DNA of 64,000 nt from an uncultured Pseudoteredinibacter sp. (GCF_947500695.1 NZ_CANMSS010000009.1:1-64000), one strand, 5' to 3'; counted from the stretch's first letter, positions 44,823-53,536 are shown. Numbers and translations are program-made. The notes: generated by a model from the sequence alone, not told the origin.

Positions 44823-45800
44823 TTACTCGCTCAACTCACCAAAGCGCTTATAGTAACTGGCTGATGCTTCAGGCAATGGCCCATCAGCGGTTTCCATCAT
44901 CTGACATAAATACTGTTTAGCATAGCGATGTACCCGCTTATAAATATTGGCTGTCAGTAGTTGCGCTGCGTTGCCTGCCCAATCGTTAGGTAGTAGCTCT
45001 TGCGGAAGATCGGAATCTTTCAATAGGATTCGGCGATATTCATGCACCAATAAACTGCGCAATTGAAAACAGCTTTTTGGGTCAAGCGGGCCAGTTTTGG
45101 GGATTGCCGCTTGCAAGGGACGGAATTTATCCAAAAATTCAAGGTAGCGCGCTTCCAGCTGATCTAAATCCCAACAGTTTGCCGAAAGCTGCTTAAGGGC
45201 TGACTGGGATAAGAGATCTTCGGTTGAAGCTGTCATCACCACAACTTTATCGTGAATCTCTAGCTCTTGTAGGGTTTCGTCTAGGCTTTGTCGCTCAGCG
45301 CCGGGGCGTGCCATCACTCCAGCGGTAAGCTGCCCAAAACCGGCCCAGGTAAGCTCTTTACGCATTTGCTCACGGGCGTCATCGACGACATAGGCTGGCA
45401 TCACCAGAGTCCATTTACCATCCCAGTCTTGGCGCGATTGCGCATAGATTCGGCGAGCGGCCTTTTGATACTGGCGTAAACCAAACTCGGTAAAGCGATA
45501 ATAGCTACGTCGCCCAACCTGAGTTGAATCCAACCAGCCCTCTTGAATCAAGCGGTAAACCGATGTCCGCACTAGGCGCTGGTTTAAACCAAAGGGTTCA
45601 AGTGCCTCAATCAAGCTGCCCAACCATACTGAGCCTCCGTGCTGGGAAATTGAATCACCGAAAACCGTGATAATGAGGGAGCCCCCTCTTAGCGGGCGCT
45701 GTTTCTGAAAGGCCTCAAGTAGCTGGCTTAAACCAGGTAAATTGCCGCTAGCCGGCTCGGTATTCTCTAGTTCAGAACTATCAGTCAAAATTATTTCCAA
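44823..45800 (-). CDS. paaX: PaaX-type transcriptional repressor of phenylacetate catabolism
   Basis: This 325-aa GntR-like regulator shows the PaaX pattern: RGGSLIITVFGDSISQHGGS, LVRTSVYRLIQEGWLDSTQVGRRSYYRFTE (winged helix), and a C-terminal half with LLVHEYRRILLKDSDLPQELLPNDW. In studied bacteria PaaX represses paa genes and is released by phenylacetyl-CoA. Here it is about 40 kb from paaZ and paaK, with no paa structural gene adjacent. It is the likely regulator of the divergent paaZ/paaK region, and perhaps of a larger paa cluster outside the window. Confidence 0.92.
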   Translation of the reverse strand: MEIILTDSSELENTEPASGNLPGLSQLLEAFQKQRPLRGGSLIITVFGDSISQHGGSVWLGSLIEALEPFGLNQRLVRTSVYRLIQEGWLDSTQVGRRSYYRFTEFGLRQYQKAARRIYAQSRQDWDGKWTLVMPAYVVDDAREQMRKELTWAGFGQLTAGVMARPGAERQSLDETLQELEIHDKVVVMTASTEDLLSQSALKQLSANCWDLDQLEARYLEFLDKFRPLQAAIPKTGPLDPKSCFQLRSLLVHEYRRILLKDSDLPQELLPNDWAGNAAQLLTANIYKRVHRYAKQYLCQMMETADGPLPEASASYYKRFGELSE

Positions 45801-45935
45801 ATCAAATGCTTAGCTGCCGACCCCAATGCCTTAAAGCCCAATCGACGAATAGCCCTAAGTGTACAAAGCCTCGCAATGGGGTTCAAACCTACTTATGTGC
45901 AATAAAGTTTTATTTTACTCCAATTGAAACTTGTT

Positions 45936-45960
45936 AATAATAATCATTGTCATTATCATT
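45936..45960. promoter_or_regulatory. Fur box upstream of flavodoxin
   Basis: The stretch AATAATCATTGTCATTATC (45939-45957) matches the 19-bp Fur consensus at 15 of 19 positions by my count, with extra hexamer matches on both sides. It ends about 30 bp before the flavodoxin start. Flavodoxin induction under iron limitation is well known, so iron control is a good inference. Confidence 0.7.
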
Positions 45961-45990
45961 AGCGAAATTTGAAATCTGGAGGCCTTCCCC

Positions 45991-46539
45991 ATGAGCGCAA
46001 TTAGCGATGCTCGAGTAGCCTTGGTATTTGGCACTGATACCGGCAATACCGAAGAAGTTGGTGAAAAAATATGCGAACAGTTTGCCGGCTTAGGCGTAGC
46101 AGTCGAGATGGTTAATATCGTTGATATTGATAGCCAGTACTTTACCAATTACGACTTAATCCTAATGGGTATTCCTACCTGGGATTTTGGTGGCATCCAA
46201 GAAGACTGGGAAGAGCGTGAAGACATTATCCTAGATGCCAACTTGCAGGGTAAGCAAATCGCCTTGTATGGCCTCGGAGACCAGCTAGGCTACGGTGATT
46301 ACTTCCTCGACGCCATGGGTTGGCTGCATGAACGTGTGCTCAAAGTCGGTGCCAAAATGATTGGCTATTGGCCAACAGAGGGTTATGACTTTGAAGCCTC
46401 ATTAGGCTGCAGCGAAGACAAGTCCTACTTCTTTGGCCTAGCGGTTGATGAAGACCAGCAGTTTGAGCAAACCGACGCTCGAGTTCAGGCTTGGGTAGAG
46501 CAGCTTGCCCAAGAATATGATGCCGCGGCAGCTGCTTAA
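45991..46539 (+). CDS. fldA: Long-chain flavodoxin
   Basis: This 182-aa FMN-binding electron carrier replaces ferredoxin when iron is short. The phosphate-binding loop is FGTDTGNTEEVGEKI at the N-terminus; the isoalloxazine-flanking segments are GIPTWDFGGIQEDWEE and YGLGDQLGYGDYFLDAMG. The inserted loop typical of long-chain flavodoxins (IGYWPTEGYDFEASLG) is present. A clear Fur-like site lies upstream. A large hairpin follows downstream. Confidence 0.93.
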   Translation: MSAISDARVALVFGTDTGNTEEVGEKICEQFAGLGVAVEMVNIVDIDSQYFTNYDLILMGIPTWDFGGIQEDWEEREDIILDANLQGKQIALYGLGDQLGYGDYFLDAMGWLHERVLKVGAKMIGYWPTEGYDFEASLGCSEDKSYFFGLAVDEDQQFEQTDARVQAWVEQLAQEYDAAAAA

Positions 46540-46570
46540 GCGCGCAATTTAAGCGATTATTTCTTTTTCG

Positions 46571-46631
46571 GCCCGCTAAAACAAAGGAGCTTGCCAATCG
46601 GCATCCTTTGGCGCAGCGGGCTATGTTTTTT
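46571..46631 (+). terminator. Extended hairpin terminator after flavodoxin
   Basis: The nested stems GCCCGCT/AGCGGGC and CAAAGGA/TCCTTTG, with an inner GCC/GGC pair, are followed by TATGTTTTTT. This is a long but plausible Rho-independent terminator about 30 bp after the flavodoxin stop. Confidence 0.6.
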
Positions 46632-46685
46632 ACCCTTTTGAGCATAAAATCCCCTAGAAGTGAATATTTCGAGTGATTTTTGCCA

Positions 46686-47174
46686 ATGAATATAGAAGAA
46701 GCGATCAAGTTGGATAAGATCGATATAAAAATATTAAAGGCCCTACAGGCCAATGCCCGTATTAGTAATGCCGACCTAGCCGAGAGTGTTAACCTATCTC
46801 AAACACCCTGCTTGAGACGCCTGCGCAAACTTGAATCCCAGGGCCTGATCAAGCAATACCGCACCCAGCTCGATCGTAAGCAACTGGGCCTGCAGATATC
46901 GGCTTTTGTGTTTGTAAAACTCGAGCGTAACACCGCTCAAAATGGCAAAGAGTTTGAACAGGCTGTTGCCGAGCTTCCCCAGGTAATGGAGTGCTGCGTG
47001 CTCGCCGGCCGGCATGATTACAGCCTTCGGATTGTCACCAAGGACCTAGAGTCCTACGAGCGCTTTATCAAGCATGATCTGGCCCATGTCGACAAGGTTG
47101 CCCATATTGAGTCGACTATCATTCTAAACCAGGTGCTCGATCGAGCCGTTATTGACCTAGAGCGCGCCCTATAG
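46686..47174 (+). CDS. Lrp/AsnC family transcriptional regulator
   Basis: This regulator of about 162 aa begins at ATG 46686; a TTG at 46680 would add two residues. The N-terminal AsnC helix-turn-helix reads IDIKILKALQANARISNADLAESVNLSQTPCLRRLRKLE. The RAM domain contains VMECCVLAGRHDYSLRIVTKDL. It is about 30% larger in basic residues at the N-terminus than the C-terminal domain, as expected for a DNA binder. It precedes an OYE-family flavoprotein gene by 170 bp on the same strand, which may be its target. Confidence 0.9.
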   Translation: MNIEEAIKLDKIDIKILKALQANARISNADLAESVNLSQTPCLRRLRKLESQGLIKQYRTQLDRKQLGLQISAFVFVKLERNTAQNGKEFEQAVAELPQVMECCVLAGRHDYSLRIVTKDLESYERFIKHDLAHVDKVAHIESTIILNQVLDRAVIDLERAL

Positions 47175-47343
47175 GCGCCAGCTTTAATACGCCGGATATT
47201 GTTGCTGTACAAATCCCCTCGTAGACTCATCTAACCCTACAAATTACAGTGCCCCTAAGCTCATTTTGGGGTGCGCTTGCTTATTTGAGCTATAAAAATT
47301 AACATTACATGTAAATTTTTTACCGATAAATGGTTGTAGTCTT

Positions 47344-48810
47344 ATGTGGAAGCCGCCCCAGAGAATAAAATTCACTCCATTGGATGAGCCTTGGCCGAGC
47401 CAAGAGGAAGCGGCTAGAGCTTTATTGTTCCAAGGCTTTAAATATGGTCCGCTAGAACTCAGCCAACGTAGCTGGATTCCGGCCATGGTTCCTTGGCGTG
47501 CCACTGAAGACGGCTATGTGTCTGACAATGTACTGGACTGGTATCGCCGCTTTGCTGAAGGCCAGCCGGGCGCAATCGTTATTGAGGCCACGGGCATCCG
47601 CGATGTACCCAGTGGCCCCCTACTACGCATCGGCCACGATCGCTATATAGAAGGTCTAAAAAAGCTCACCCAAACCGTTCATGAAGCGAGTCAGGGCCAG
47701 ACTAAAATTTATATTCAGTTGATCGACTTCTTGTCGATACGACGTCGTCCAGAGCCCGAAAAGTTCTTTCAACGCTTTTTACATATCGACGATGATTTAC
47801 GAAAAAGATTTGAACAGCAAACGTCAGAGACAGATAAAACAGAAAGCGAAATTCGATCTGCTTTGGCGGATATGGATGAGGAGGCTCTAGCTCGAGTGCT
47901 CGACGAGCGTCAGCTGGAGTCTTTATATCAGGGCTTTCGCGAACGAGTTTTTGACCCAGAGCCACATCTACAAGAGTTGCCCCAAGTTCTACCTGATTTG
48001 TTTGCAGATGCCGCAGAGCGCGCCAAGACTGCAGGCTTTGATGGTATTGAGCTGCACTACGCCCACGCCTATACCATGGCCTCTTTTCTCTCTGCCCGAA
48101 ATATTCGCAGCGATGGCTATGGCGGCCCGCGTGAAAACAGAGTTCGCCTACCATTGGAGGTTTTTGCCAAAGTTCGCGAACGCGTAGGAATGGATTATCC
48201 ATTGGGCTGCCGTTTTTTAAGTGACGAAATTATTGAAGGCGGTAGCCATTTAGCCGACGCACAGTATTTCGCCACCGAGTTTGCACGCGCCGGTATGGAC
48301 TTTATTTCACTATCACGTGGTGGAAAATTTGACGATGCTAAGCGCCCCAAGGTTGGGCAAGCCGCCTACCCTTACACTGGACAGTCCGGTTATGAGTGTA
48401 TGCCCTCCTTCCAGTCCGATGAGCAAGGTCCATTTGGCCGCAACATCGAGCCCACCGCCAGTATCCGACAGGCAATACGTGACGCCGGTTTTCAAACACC
48501 CGTGGTGGTCGCTGGTGGTATTCACAGCTATCAGCAGGCTGAAAATATCTTGCAGCAAGAGCAGGCCGATATTATTGGAATCGCCCGCCAAGCCATTGCA
48601 GACCCAGATTGGTTTCGCAAAGTAAAAAGTGGCTGCGGTGCAGAAGTTAGGTTGTGCGAGTACAGTAACTATTGCGAACGGCTTGATCAAAATCACCAGG
48701 AAGTCACCTGCAACCTTTGGGATAAAGTCGGTCGTGACGAAGACTCAGCCATCCTAAGCCAAGATGGTCGACGCCGATTAATTGCTCCGCAATGGGAAAA
48801 CAGCGAATAA
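47344..48810 (+). CDS. Old Yellow Enzyme family NADH:flavin oxidoreductase
   Basis: This 488-aa flavoprotein has an N-terminal extension and then the OYE TIM barrel: RSWIPAMVPWRATEDGYVSD, IVIEATGIRDVPSGP, FDGIELHYAHAYTMASFLSARN with the substrate-binding HxxHxY-type region, GCRFLSDEIIEGG and VVVAGGIHSYQQAEN. The usual C-terminal phosphate contact IIGIARQAIADPDW is present. Compared with the standard NRSD/YGGS segment it has SDGYGGPRENRVRL. It is probably a cytoplasmic ene-reductase or demethylating oxidoreductase. The substrate is unknown. Confidence 0.88.
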   Translation: MWKPPQRIKFTPLDEPWPSQEEAARALLFQGFKYGPLELSQRSWIPAMVPWRATEDGYVSDNVLDWYRRFAEGQPGAIVIEATGIRDVPSGPLLRIGHDRYIEGLKKLTQTVHEASQGQTKIYIQLIDFLSIRRRPEPEKFFQRFLHIDDDLRKRFEQQTSETDKTESEIRSALADMDEEALARVLDERQLESLYQGFRERVFDPEPHLQELPQVLPDLFADAAERAKTAGFDGIELHYAHAYTMASFLSARNIRSDGYGGPRENRVRLPLEVFAKVRERVGMDYPLGCRFLSDEIIEGGSHLADAQYFATEFARAGMDFISLSRGGKFDDAKRPKVGQAAYPYTGQSGYECMPSFQSDEQGPFGRNIEPTASIRQAIRDAGFQTPVVVAGGIHSYQQAENILQQEQADIIGIARQAIADPDWFRKVKSGCGAEVRLCEYSNYCERLDQNHQEVTCNLWDKVGRDEDSAILSQDGRRRLIAPQWENSE

Positions 48811-48862
48811 AAAAGAAAATCTATTCTACGCCTTGATTCAATGACTGACTCTGACTTGTGTT

Positions 48863-48897
48863 AATATAGCCCCTATAAAAATCATAGGGGCTATATT
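48863..48897. terminator. Perfect 14-bp inverted repeat after the OYE gene
   Basis: The arms AATATAGCCCCTAT and ATAGGGGCTATATT are exact complements around a 7-base loop. This is a strong hairpin without a long T run, about 55 bp after the OYE stop. It is either a weak terminator or an operator for the next gene. Confidence 0.5.
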
Positions 48898-48973
48898 CAT
48901 TCCTGCCCACTATTTGTTCTAAGCTACGAACCCTGATCAGCCACTTTACTAGCCATTTATTGGAGTTCCGTCT

Positions 48974-49444
48974 ATGTCTCTATTCAAGAGCCTCGCGATA
49001 GCGTTTTGCTTATTATTATCACTACCCACTTTTGCCGAACTTAAAGCTGGTGATCAGTTTCCCGACATTGAATTCACTGATCAATTCGACAAAAAACACA
49101 AAATCAACAATCAAGATAGATTGCTCTTAATATCCTTTGATAAAAAGGTATCCGAGCAAGTTCATGAATTTTTGAGTAAGCAAGAAAAGGATTTTCTGAG
49201 CAAGCACAATGCACGCTATATCGCAGATATCAGCGGCATGCCCAGCCTTATTACCAAGATGTTCGCACTGCCTAAAATGCGAGATTACGCATACACACTG
49301 TTACTGATTAAAGACGAAGCGCTTGCCGAGAAATTTAGTCAGTCAGAAGATCAGCTGCTTATTTTTCGCTTGGAAAATAACATGATTCAAGACATTGAGT
49401 TTATAGACCCCAGCAAAGCGGCGCTTTTATTTAGCAAGCCGTAG
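48974..49444 (+). CDS. Periplasmic thioredoxin-fold protein lacking CxxC
   Basis: This 156-aa protein has a Sec signal (SLFKSLAIAFCLLLSLPTFA). The mature part starts like a peroxiredoxin or thioredoxin fold (LKAGDQFPDIEFTDQFDKKH) and continues with RLLLISFDK and a later cis-Pro-like YTLLLIKDE. No CxxC or peroxidatic cysteine exists in the mature protein, so redox activity is unlikely. The fold assignment is by eye. There are no informative neighbours. Confidence 0.6.
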   Translation: MSLFKSLAIAFCLLLSLPTFAELKAGDQFPDIEFTDQFDKKHKINNQDRLLLISFDKKVSEQVHEFLSKQEKDFLSKHNARYIADISGMPSLITKMFALPKMRDYAYTLLLIKDEALAEKFSQSEDQLLIFRLENNMIQDIEFIDPSKAALLFSKP

Positions 49445-49469
49445 ATCTTCGCAGCCGGTGGGCGGGAAT

Positions 49470-50375
49470 TTATATCTTTCTCGCCAACCACAATAAGCTG
49501 TTAATCAAAAACTGCTCATTCTGCTCAGCACCTTTTGCAGCCAAACCCATTTTCCATCTTTCTTTGCCGGAAACTTGAGCAGTAAACATACCCGCCTCGC
49601 CGAATACCAAAAGCCTGCCTTCACCCAACTCCAAACTCGCCCCTTGCTGCCAGCCCTGCACTGAAATAGTTGCTGTGTCGTCATCTATACCCCAAGATTT
49701 CTTCGGCATATAGGCTACAGCCGCTTTGCTAAAGCTCATAATAGGCTTAGCTTGCGGAGGCGCTAGAAAGGCCTGCCCCATAAAGCCACGAACTTTAGTA
49801 ATCGCTTGTGAGTCCGGAAGCCCTGTTAGTATTGCATGGCTTTGGAGGCTGTTATCACTGATCTCAAAATACTGCTCACGGCTACCGAGAATTTCGACAT
49901 AAGAGTTTGAGAAGTGAAAACCAAAAATTTCGGCCAGCTCTTCTGCTGCTTTGGGGAAGGGCATATGATCGGCAATCAACATTAATGAGCCGCCCTCTTT
50001 CACCCAATTAAAAAGAGCTTCTATTTCACTACGGCTAAATGCAGGGTAATTCGGCAAATCCCAGTTTTTACGATTCTTCGGGTGTAAGGCATTAGCAATC
50101 ACAAATATATCAGTGCTCTTGAGCAGCTCTGCATCGATGCTTTTCTGATTACTGGACACCGCAAAGCCTACACGCCTCAAGACCTTGGCAAAGGGCTGAT
50201 ACTTGCCCTCTAAGGTGTGGAAATTGGCATGAGCGGCATCGATAAGGACACGCGGTCGATGTGTGCTTAGGAAATAGTCTTGTGTATTTTTAACTTGATA
50301 GCCGCTATCCACTAACTGCTGAGCATTGAGGCTAAAGGAGAGCAGGCAAAATATGAATGTCAGTATTAGGGGCAT
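49470..50375 (-). CDS. DUF4350 / GATase-like secreted protein
   Basis: This 301-aa protein has a signal peptide (LILTFIFCLLSFSLNAQQ). The body resembles the DUF4350 or glutamine-amidotransferase-like fold: RPRVLIDAAHANFHTLEGKY, TDIFVIANALHP, FSRSEIEALFNWVKEGGSLM with LIADHMPFPKA, and a C-terminal GRLLVFGEAGMF. The conserved Ala-His-Asn and Ala-Asp-His motifs could bind a metal or sugar, but no catalytic triad is recognised. Related domains occur near polysaccharide or transglutaminase-like systems. Function unknown. Confidence 0.7.
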   Translation of the reverse strand: MPLILTFIFCLLSFSLNAQQLVDSGYQVKNTQDYFLSTHRPRVLIDAAHANFHTLEGKYQPFAKVLRRVGFAVSSNQKSIDAELLKSTDIFVIANALHPKNRKNWDLPNYPAFSRSEIEALFNWVKEGGSLMLIADHMPFPKAAEELAEIFGFHFSNSYVEILGSREQYFEISDNSLQSHAILTGLPDSQAITKVRGFMGQAFLAPPQAKPIMSFSKAAVAYMPKKSWGIDDDTATISVQGWQQGASLELGEGRLLVFGEAGMFTAQVSGKERWKMGLAAKGAEQNEQFLINSLLWLARKI

Positions 50376-50443
50376 AATCGTATGCTGAATTATGTTTGCT
50401 TATCAGTATTGCGGAAAATCATCAAAATACCCCCCCAGAAACG

Positions 50444-50471
50444 CAAAAAGCAAGCCGAAGCTTGCTTTTTG
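50444..50471 (-). terminator. Terminator of the cold-shock gene
   Basis: The hairpin AAAAAGCAAGC-CGAA-GCTTGCTTTTT, flanked by C and G, gives a stem with a T run on either strand. It lies just after the cold-shock gene stop (minus strand). Confidence 0.85.
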
Positions 50472-50494
50472 AAAGAGATATTTACCGTTTTTGC

Positions 50495-50704
50495 TTATAG
50501 CGCAACGATATTCTCAGCCTGAGGGCCTTTCTGACCTTGAGTTACAGTGAACTCAACTTTTTGGCCTTCATTCAAAGTTTTGAAGCCATTGCCAGAAATA
50601 GCACTGAAGTGTGCGAATACATCAGGACCGTTCTCTTGCTCGATAAAACCAAAACCTTTAGTTTCGTTGAACCACTTAACGGTACCAGTAACAGTGTCAG
50701 ACAT
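50495..50704 (-). CDS. Cold-shock domain protein (CspA family)
   Basis: This 69-aa RNA/DNA chaperone has the OB-fold cold-shock domain with the RNP1 motif KGFGFIEQ, the RNP2 motif VFAHFSAI and ETKGFGF aromatic residues. The ATG at 50704 (MSDTVTGTVKWFNETKGFGF) gives the normal CspA length; an upstream in-frame Met would add 13 unusual residues. It sits behind a long untranslated leader with promoter-like elements. It may be cold-inducible or constitutive; the sequence alone does not say. Confidence 0.93.
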   Translation of the reverse strand: MSDTVTGTVKWFNETKGFGFIEQENGPDVFAHFSAISGNGFKTLNEGQKVEFTVTQGQKGPQAENIVAL

Positions 50705-51040
50705 TAGATAAAATCCCGTAGGTAAAAATAATAGTGCCTTCATGAGGCGTGTTTAGCATGAAGAAACAGATAAATTCTTTAACAACTACAGGACGATGAA
50801 ATATAAATTACGTCGTAATGGAACTGTAAAAAGCTACTCGTTTTCAGCTGAAGGCAGGCTATAGGGCAAGCCATATAAAGTCAAGGTCTTTAACATAAAC
50901 TATTCAGACAAATGTGCTTCAATCCCTAAATTTAGCTCAAATTCAATAACTTAAGGTCAAAATACAGCCAGCCAGTAAACCTGCATTGAAAGCAGAGATA
51001 ACTAACGGTCACTTTTCACCCAGCTGCCGCTATATCAGAT
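50705..51040 (-). promoter_or_regulatory. Cold-shock gene promoter and long 5' leader
   Basis: This 336-bp gap holds no gene. On the minus strand a -35-like TTGACT (50879-50884) and -10-like TATAGC (50858-50863) with 15-bp spacing would give a leader of about 145 nt before the start codon, typical of csp mRNAs whose leader folds differently in the cold. The leader is rich in short A/U stretches. The promoter is a prediction from motif matching. Confidence 0.4.
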
Positions 51041-51439
51041 CTACTTAATGTAATAGCCTACAACTTGCCAATTATCGCCCTCTTTTTTAAGGGTCACCGT
51101 CTCGGTAGCCCTACTCATTTTTTCAAAACTGGCGCTTAAAGTAACCACAATATACTCCCCCACAGGCGCCCCGGGCAAAGACGAGCGAATATCGCTATTA
51201 CTGATCTGGCGATTTAGCACCTTACCCAGCGGCTTGCGCACCTGCGTTAAGCCTTTTTGCCAATCATCCTTTGCGACCTGAGATTTAAAATATGGCGCGG
51301 CTGCATCCCAGCTTTGGGCGTATTGACCGCTATCAACCATCTCAAGCCAAGATATGACCTCTTTGGATTGGAGCCCTTGGGCAATCGATAAACCAGAATA
51401 CAAGCCGAAGATTATTACGGCCTTAATAAATAGCTTCAT
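51041..51439 (-). CDS. DUF4019 domain secreted protein
   Basis: This 132-aa protein has a Sec signal (MKLFIKAVIIFGLYSGLSIA). The DUF4019 pattern is clear: SWLEMVDSGQYAQSWDAAAPYFKSQV, WQKGLTQVRKPLGKVLNRQI and a C-terminal TVTLKKEGDNWQVVGYYI. The domain resembles an NTF2-like beta cone. It is probably periplasmic, with no assigned function. It lies 68 bp downstream of a TonB-like lipoprotein gene on the same strand. Confidence 0.85.
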   Translation of the reverse strand: MKLFIKAVIIFGLYSGLSIAQGLQSKEVISWLEMVDSGQYAQSWDAAAPYFKSQVAKDDWQKGLTQVRKPLGKVLNRQISNSDIRSSLPGAPVGEYIVVTLSASFEKMSRATETVTLKKEGDNWQVVGYYIK

Positions 51440-51506
51440 AGTGTGGTCCTTTTTATACGCTTACAACCGAGTTGTTAATAGCGCTTATCTTATTGGGAAG
51501 TCTCAT

Positions 51507-51959
51507 TTAATCTAGGGAGCAACGTCTTTTTACTTCATCGGGGTCGGAATCTTCAAATTTGTTTGAGCCACCTATTAAGAAATATACCACGATGTTAGTT
51601 CTGACGATTCGCCGCTCGGGGTTGTCGTCGCTAGGCTTGAATCGGAACTTTTGAACAGCTGTCAATGCTGCACTATCGAATACCCTTTCTACACTAGACT
51701 TCAAAATCTTAAAGGATCTAGGCTTACCCTCTTTATTGATAACATAAGAGACGTTTACACAGCCATCTAGACCAATATTAAAGGCCCTCCAAGGGTAGCG
51801 TGGTTTGTGCGAAATAACGGTTTCCCAGTACTCATTAGAATCCGCAGGGACAGCCAGTATATCTTCCTCTTCAAATACCATTTGAGGGCTACTGCAAGCT
51901 TGCAAAATAATGATGAGGGCAAAGACTCTAACAATAAAAGAAATTGGATTTCTAGGCAC
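51507..51959 (-). CDS. Lipoprotein with TonB C-terminal domain
   Basis: This 150-aa protein begins with a lipoprotein signal (IILQACSS, lipobox cysteine at residue 22), not the membrane anchor of true TonB. Residues about 50-135 form a TonB C-terminal domain (RYPWRAFNIGLDGCVNVSYVI, GKPRSFKILKSSVERVFDSAALTAVQKFRF, IVYFL). Such short proteins are annotated as energy-transducer-like but often have unknown roles in the envelope; it lacks the Pro-rich linker. Probably an envelope structural or partner-binding protein. Confidence 0.8.
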   Translation of the reverse strand: MPRNPISFIVRVFALIIILQACSSPQMVFEEEDILAVPADSNEYWETVISHKPRYPWRAFNIGLDGCVNVSYVINKEGKPRSFKILKSSVERVFDSAALTAVQKFRFKPSDDNPERRIVRTNIVVYFLIGGSNKFEDSDPDEVKRRCSLD

Positions 51960-52129
51960 CTAACTACTCCTTGTGTTTGTACTCTAGCTTTAACTAGGAT
52001 GGCGAACCTACCGATGGATGTAACTCACTAGAATACAACAAATACTGGTTCTGTTGCTCCTAATTTTCTGGTCTCCCCACGCTCAATCGTTATATTCTTA
52101 ATAGCAAAACAAAAACTAAAGGAAGTACT

Positions 52130-53431
52130 ATGATGAAGCCCCTCTCCTTTGCTTTGGCCAGCTTAGCTGTTGCCGTAGCAAGTCCGGCTTTCGCCAGCGA
52201 TAGCGTCAGCAAAATGGCCGATAAAATCGAGCCTCAAGTCATTGAATGGCGCCACCATTTTCATGCGAATCCTGAGCTATCCAATCGCGAATTTGAAACC
52301 GCAAAGTATGTCACCAAATACCTCAAGGGTTTAGGCTTGAAAGTACAAACGGGTGTTGCTCATACCGGTGTTGTGGCTGTATTAGATAGCGGTAAACCAG
52401 GCCCAGTCGTGGCACTGCGTGCCGATATGGATGGCCTGCCGGTAACAGAAACCGTTGACCTACCCTACGCTTCCAAAGCTAAGTCGACCTATCGCGGTCA
52501 AGAAACCGGCGTTATGCACGCCTGCGGACACGATACCCATATGGCCATGCTGATGGGTGCGGCTAAAATTCTTGTCGAGCATAAAGATCAGCTTAAGGGC
52601 AAGGTGAAGTTTATTTTCCAGCCTGCCGAAGAAGGTGCCCCTGATGGTGAAGAAGGCGGTGCTGAGCTGATGGTTAAAGAAGGCGTTCTGAAAAACCCGG
52701 ATGTCGATGCTATTTTTGGCTTGCATATTAATTCTCAAACCGATGTTGGCGTAGTGAAATATCGTAGCGGCGGCATTATGGCAGCCGTTGACCCATACAA
52801 GATTGTCGTAAAAGGCAAACAAGCCCACGGCGCTTACCCATGGTTAAGTACCGACCCAATCGTTACCGCGGCACAAATCATCATGGGATTACAAACCGTA
52901 GTAAGCCGTGAAGCCAACCTTACACAATCAGCCGCTGTAGTGACTGTGGGCAAGATTCAAGGCGGTATTCGCTCAAACATTATTCCTAATGAAGTTGAAA
53001 TTATCGGTACGATTCGCACCTTGGATGAAGGCGTTCGTGAGAAGGTACACGAAGGCGTACGTCGCAAGGCTGAGCATATCGCTAAGAGTATGAACGCTAG
53101 CGCTGAAGTTACACTGCCGCTGAACTATAGCTATCCGGTAACTTACAACACTCCAGAGCTAATGCGTCAGATGCTACCAACACTGTCTCGCACCGCCGGT
53201 GAAGCCAATGTCCAAGAAGTAAACCCAGTGACCGGTGCTGAAGATTTCTCTTTCTTCCAAGAAAAAGTTCCTGGTGTGTACTTATTTGTTGGCGGCAAAG
53301 CAAAAGACCGTCCACTTAACGAGGCGCCTGCGCACCATACTCCTGAGTTTCGTGTTGAAGATGATGGCATGAAGCTAGGTGTTAAACTATTGGTGAATTT
53401 AACTATGGATTATATGGCTCAAAAAAAGTAA
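52130..53431 (+). CDS. Exported M20 family amidohydrolase/peptidase
   Basis: This 433-aa zinc hydrolase has a signal peptide (FALASLAVAVASPAFAS). The M20D (IAA-amino acid hydrolase/aminoacylase) pattern is evident: WRHHFHANPELSNREFETAKY, ALRADMDGLPVTE, HACGHDTHMAMLMGAA, FIFQPAEEGAPDGEEGGA and DAIFGLHINS. The C-terminal TGAEDFSFFQEKVPGVYLF carries the last metal ligand region. It likely deacylates N-acyl amino acids or amides in the periplasm. A strong terminator follows. Confidence 0.9.
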   Translation: MMKPLSFALASLAVAVASPAFASDSVSKMADKIEPQVIEWRHHFHANPELSNREFETAKYVTKYLKGLGLKVQTGVAHTGVVAVLDSGKPGPVVALRADMDGLPVTETVDLPYASKAKSTYRGQETGVMHACGHDTHMAMLMGAAKILVEHKDQLKGKVKFIFQPAEEGAPDGEEGGAELMVKEGVLKNPDVDAIFGLHINSQTDVGVVKYRSGGIMAAVDPYKIVVKGKQAHGAYPWLSTDPIVTAAQIIMGLQTVVSREANLTQSAAVVTVGKIQGGIRSNIIPNEVEIIGTIRTLDEGVREKVHEGVRRKAEHIAKSMNASAEVTLPLNYSYPVTYNTPELMRQMLPTLSRTAGEANVQEVNPVTGAEDFSFFQEKVPGVYLFVGGKAKDRPLNEAPAHHTPEFRVEDDGMKLGVKLLVNLTMDYMAQKK

Positions 53432-53457
53432 TCTGAGCCAAGCGAGTTCGAGGAGCT

Positions 53458-53496
53458 AACGGGCAATAGTGGTTGGACTGCTATTGCCCGTTTTTT
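53458..53496 (+). terminator. Rho-independent terminator of the M20 gene
   Basis: The perfect stem AACGGGCAATAG / CTATTGCCCGTT with an 11-base loop is followed by Ts and ATTT. It lies about 27 bp after the M20 stop. Confidence 0.9.
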
Positions 53497-53516
53497 ATTT
53501 TGCAGGTTTATATATT

Positions 53517-53536
53517 AATTAGTGTTAACAGGCCCT
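53517..53536. repeat. Solo 20-bp end of the 60-kb mobile element
   Basis: AATTAGTGTTAACAGGCCCT is identical to the outer 20 bp of the terminal inverted repeat found at 60267-60286 (and inverted at 60021-60040). No matching second end or element interior is present here, so this is a relic end or an unfilled target-like site. Confidence 0.6.
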
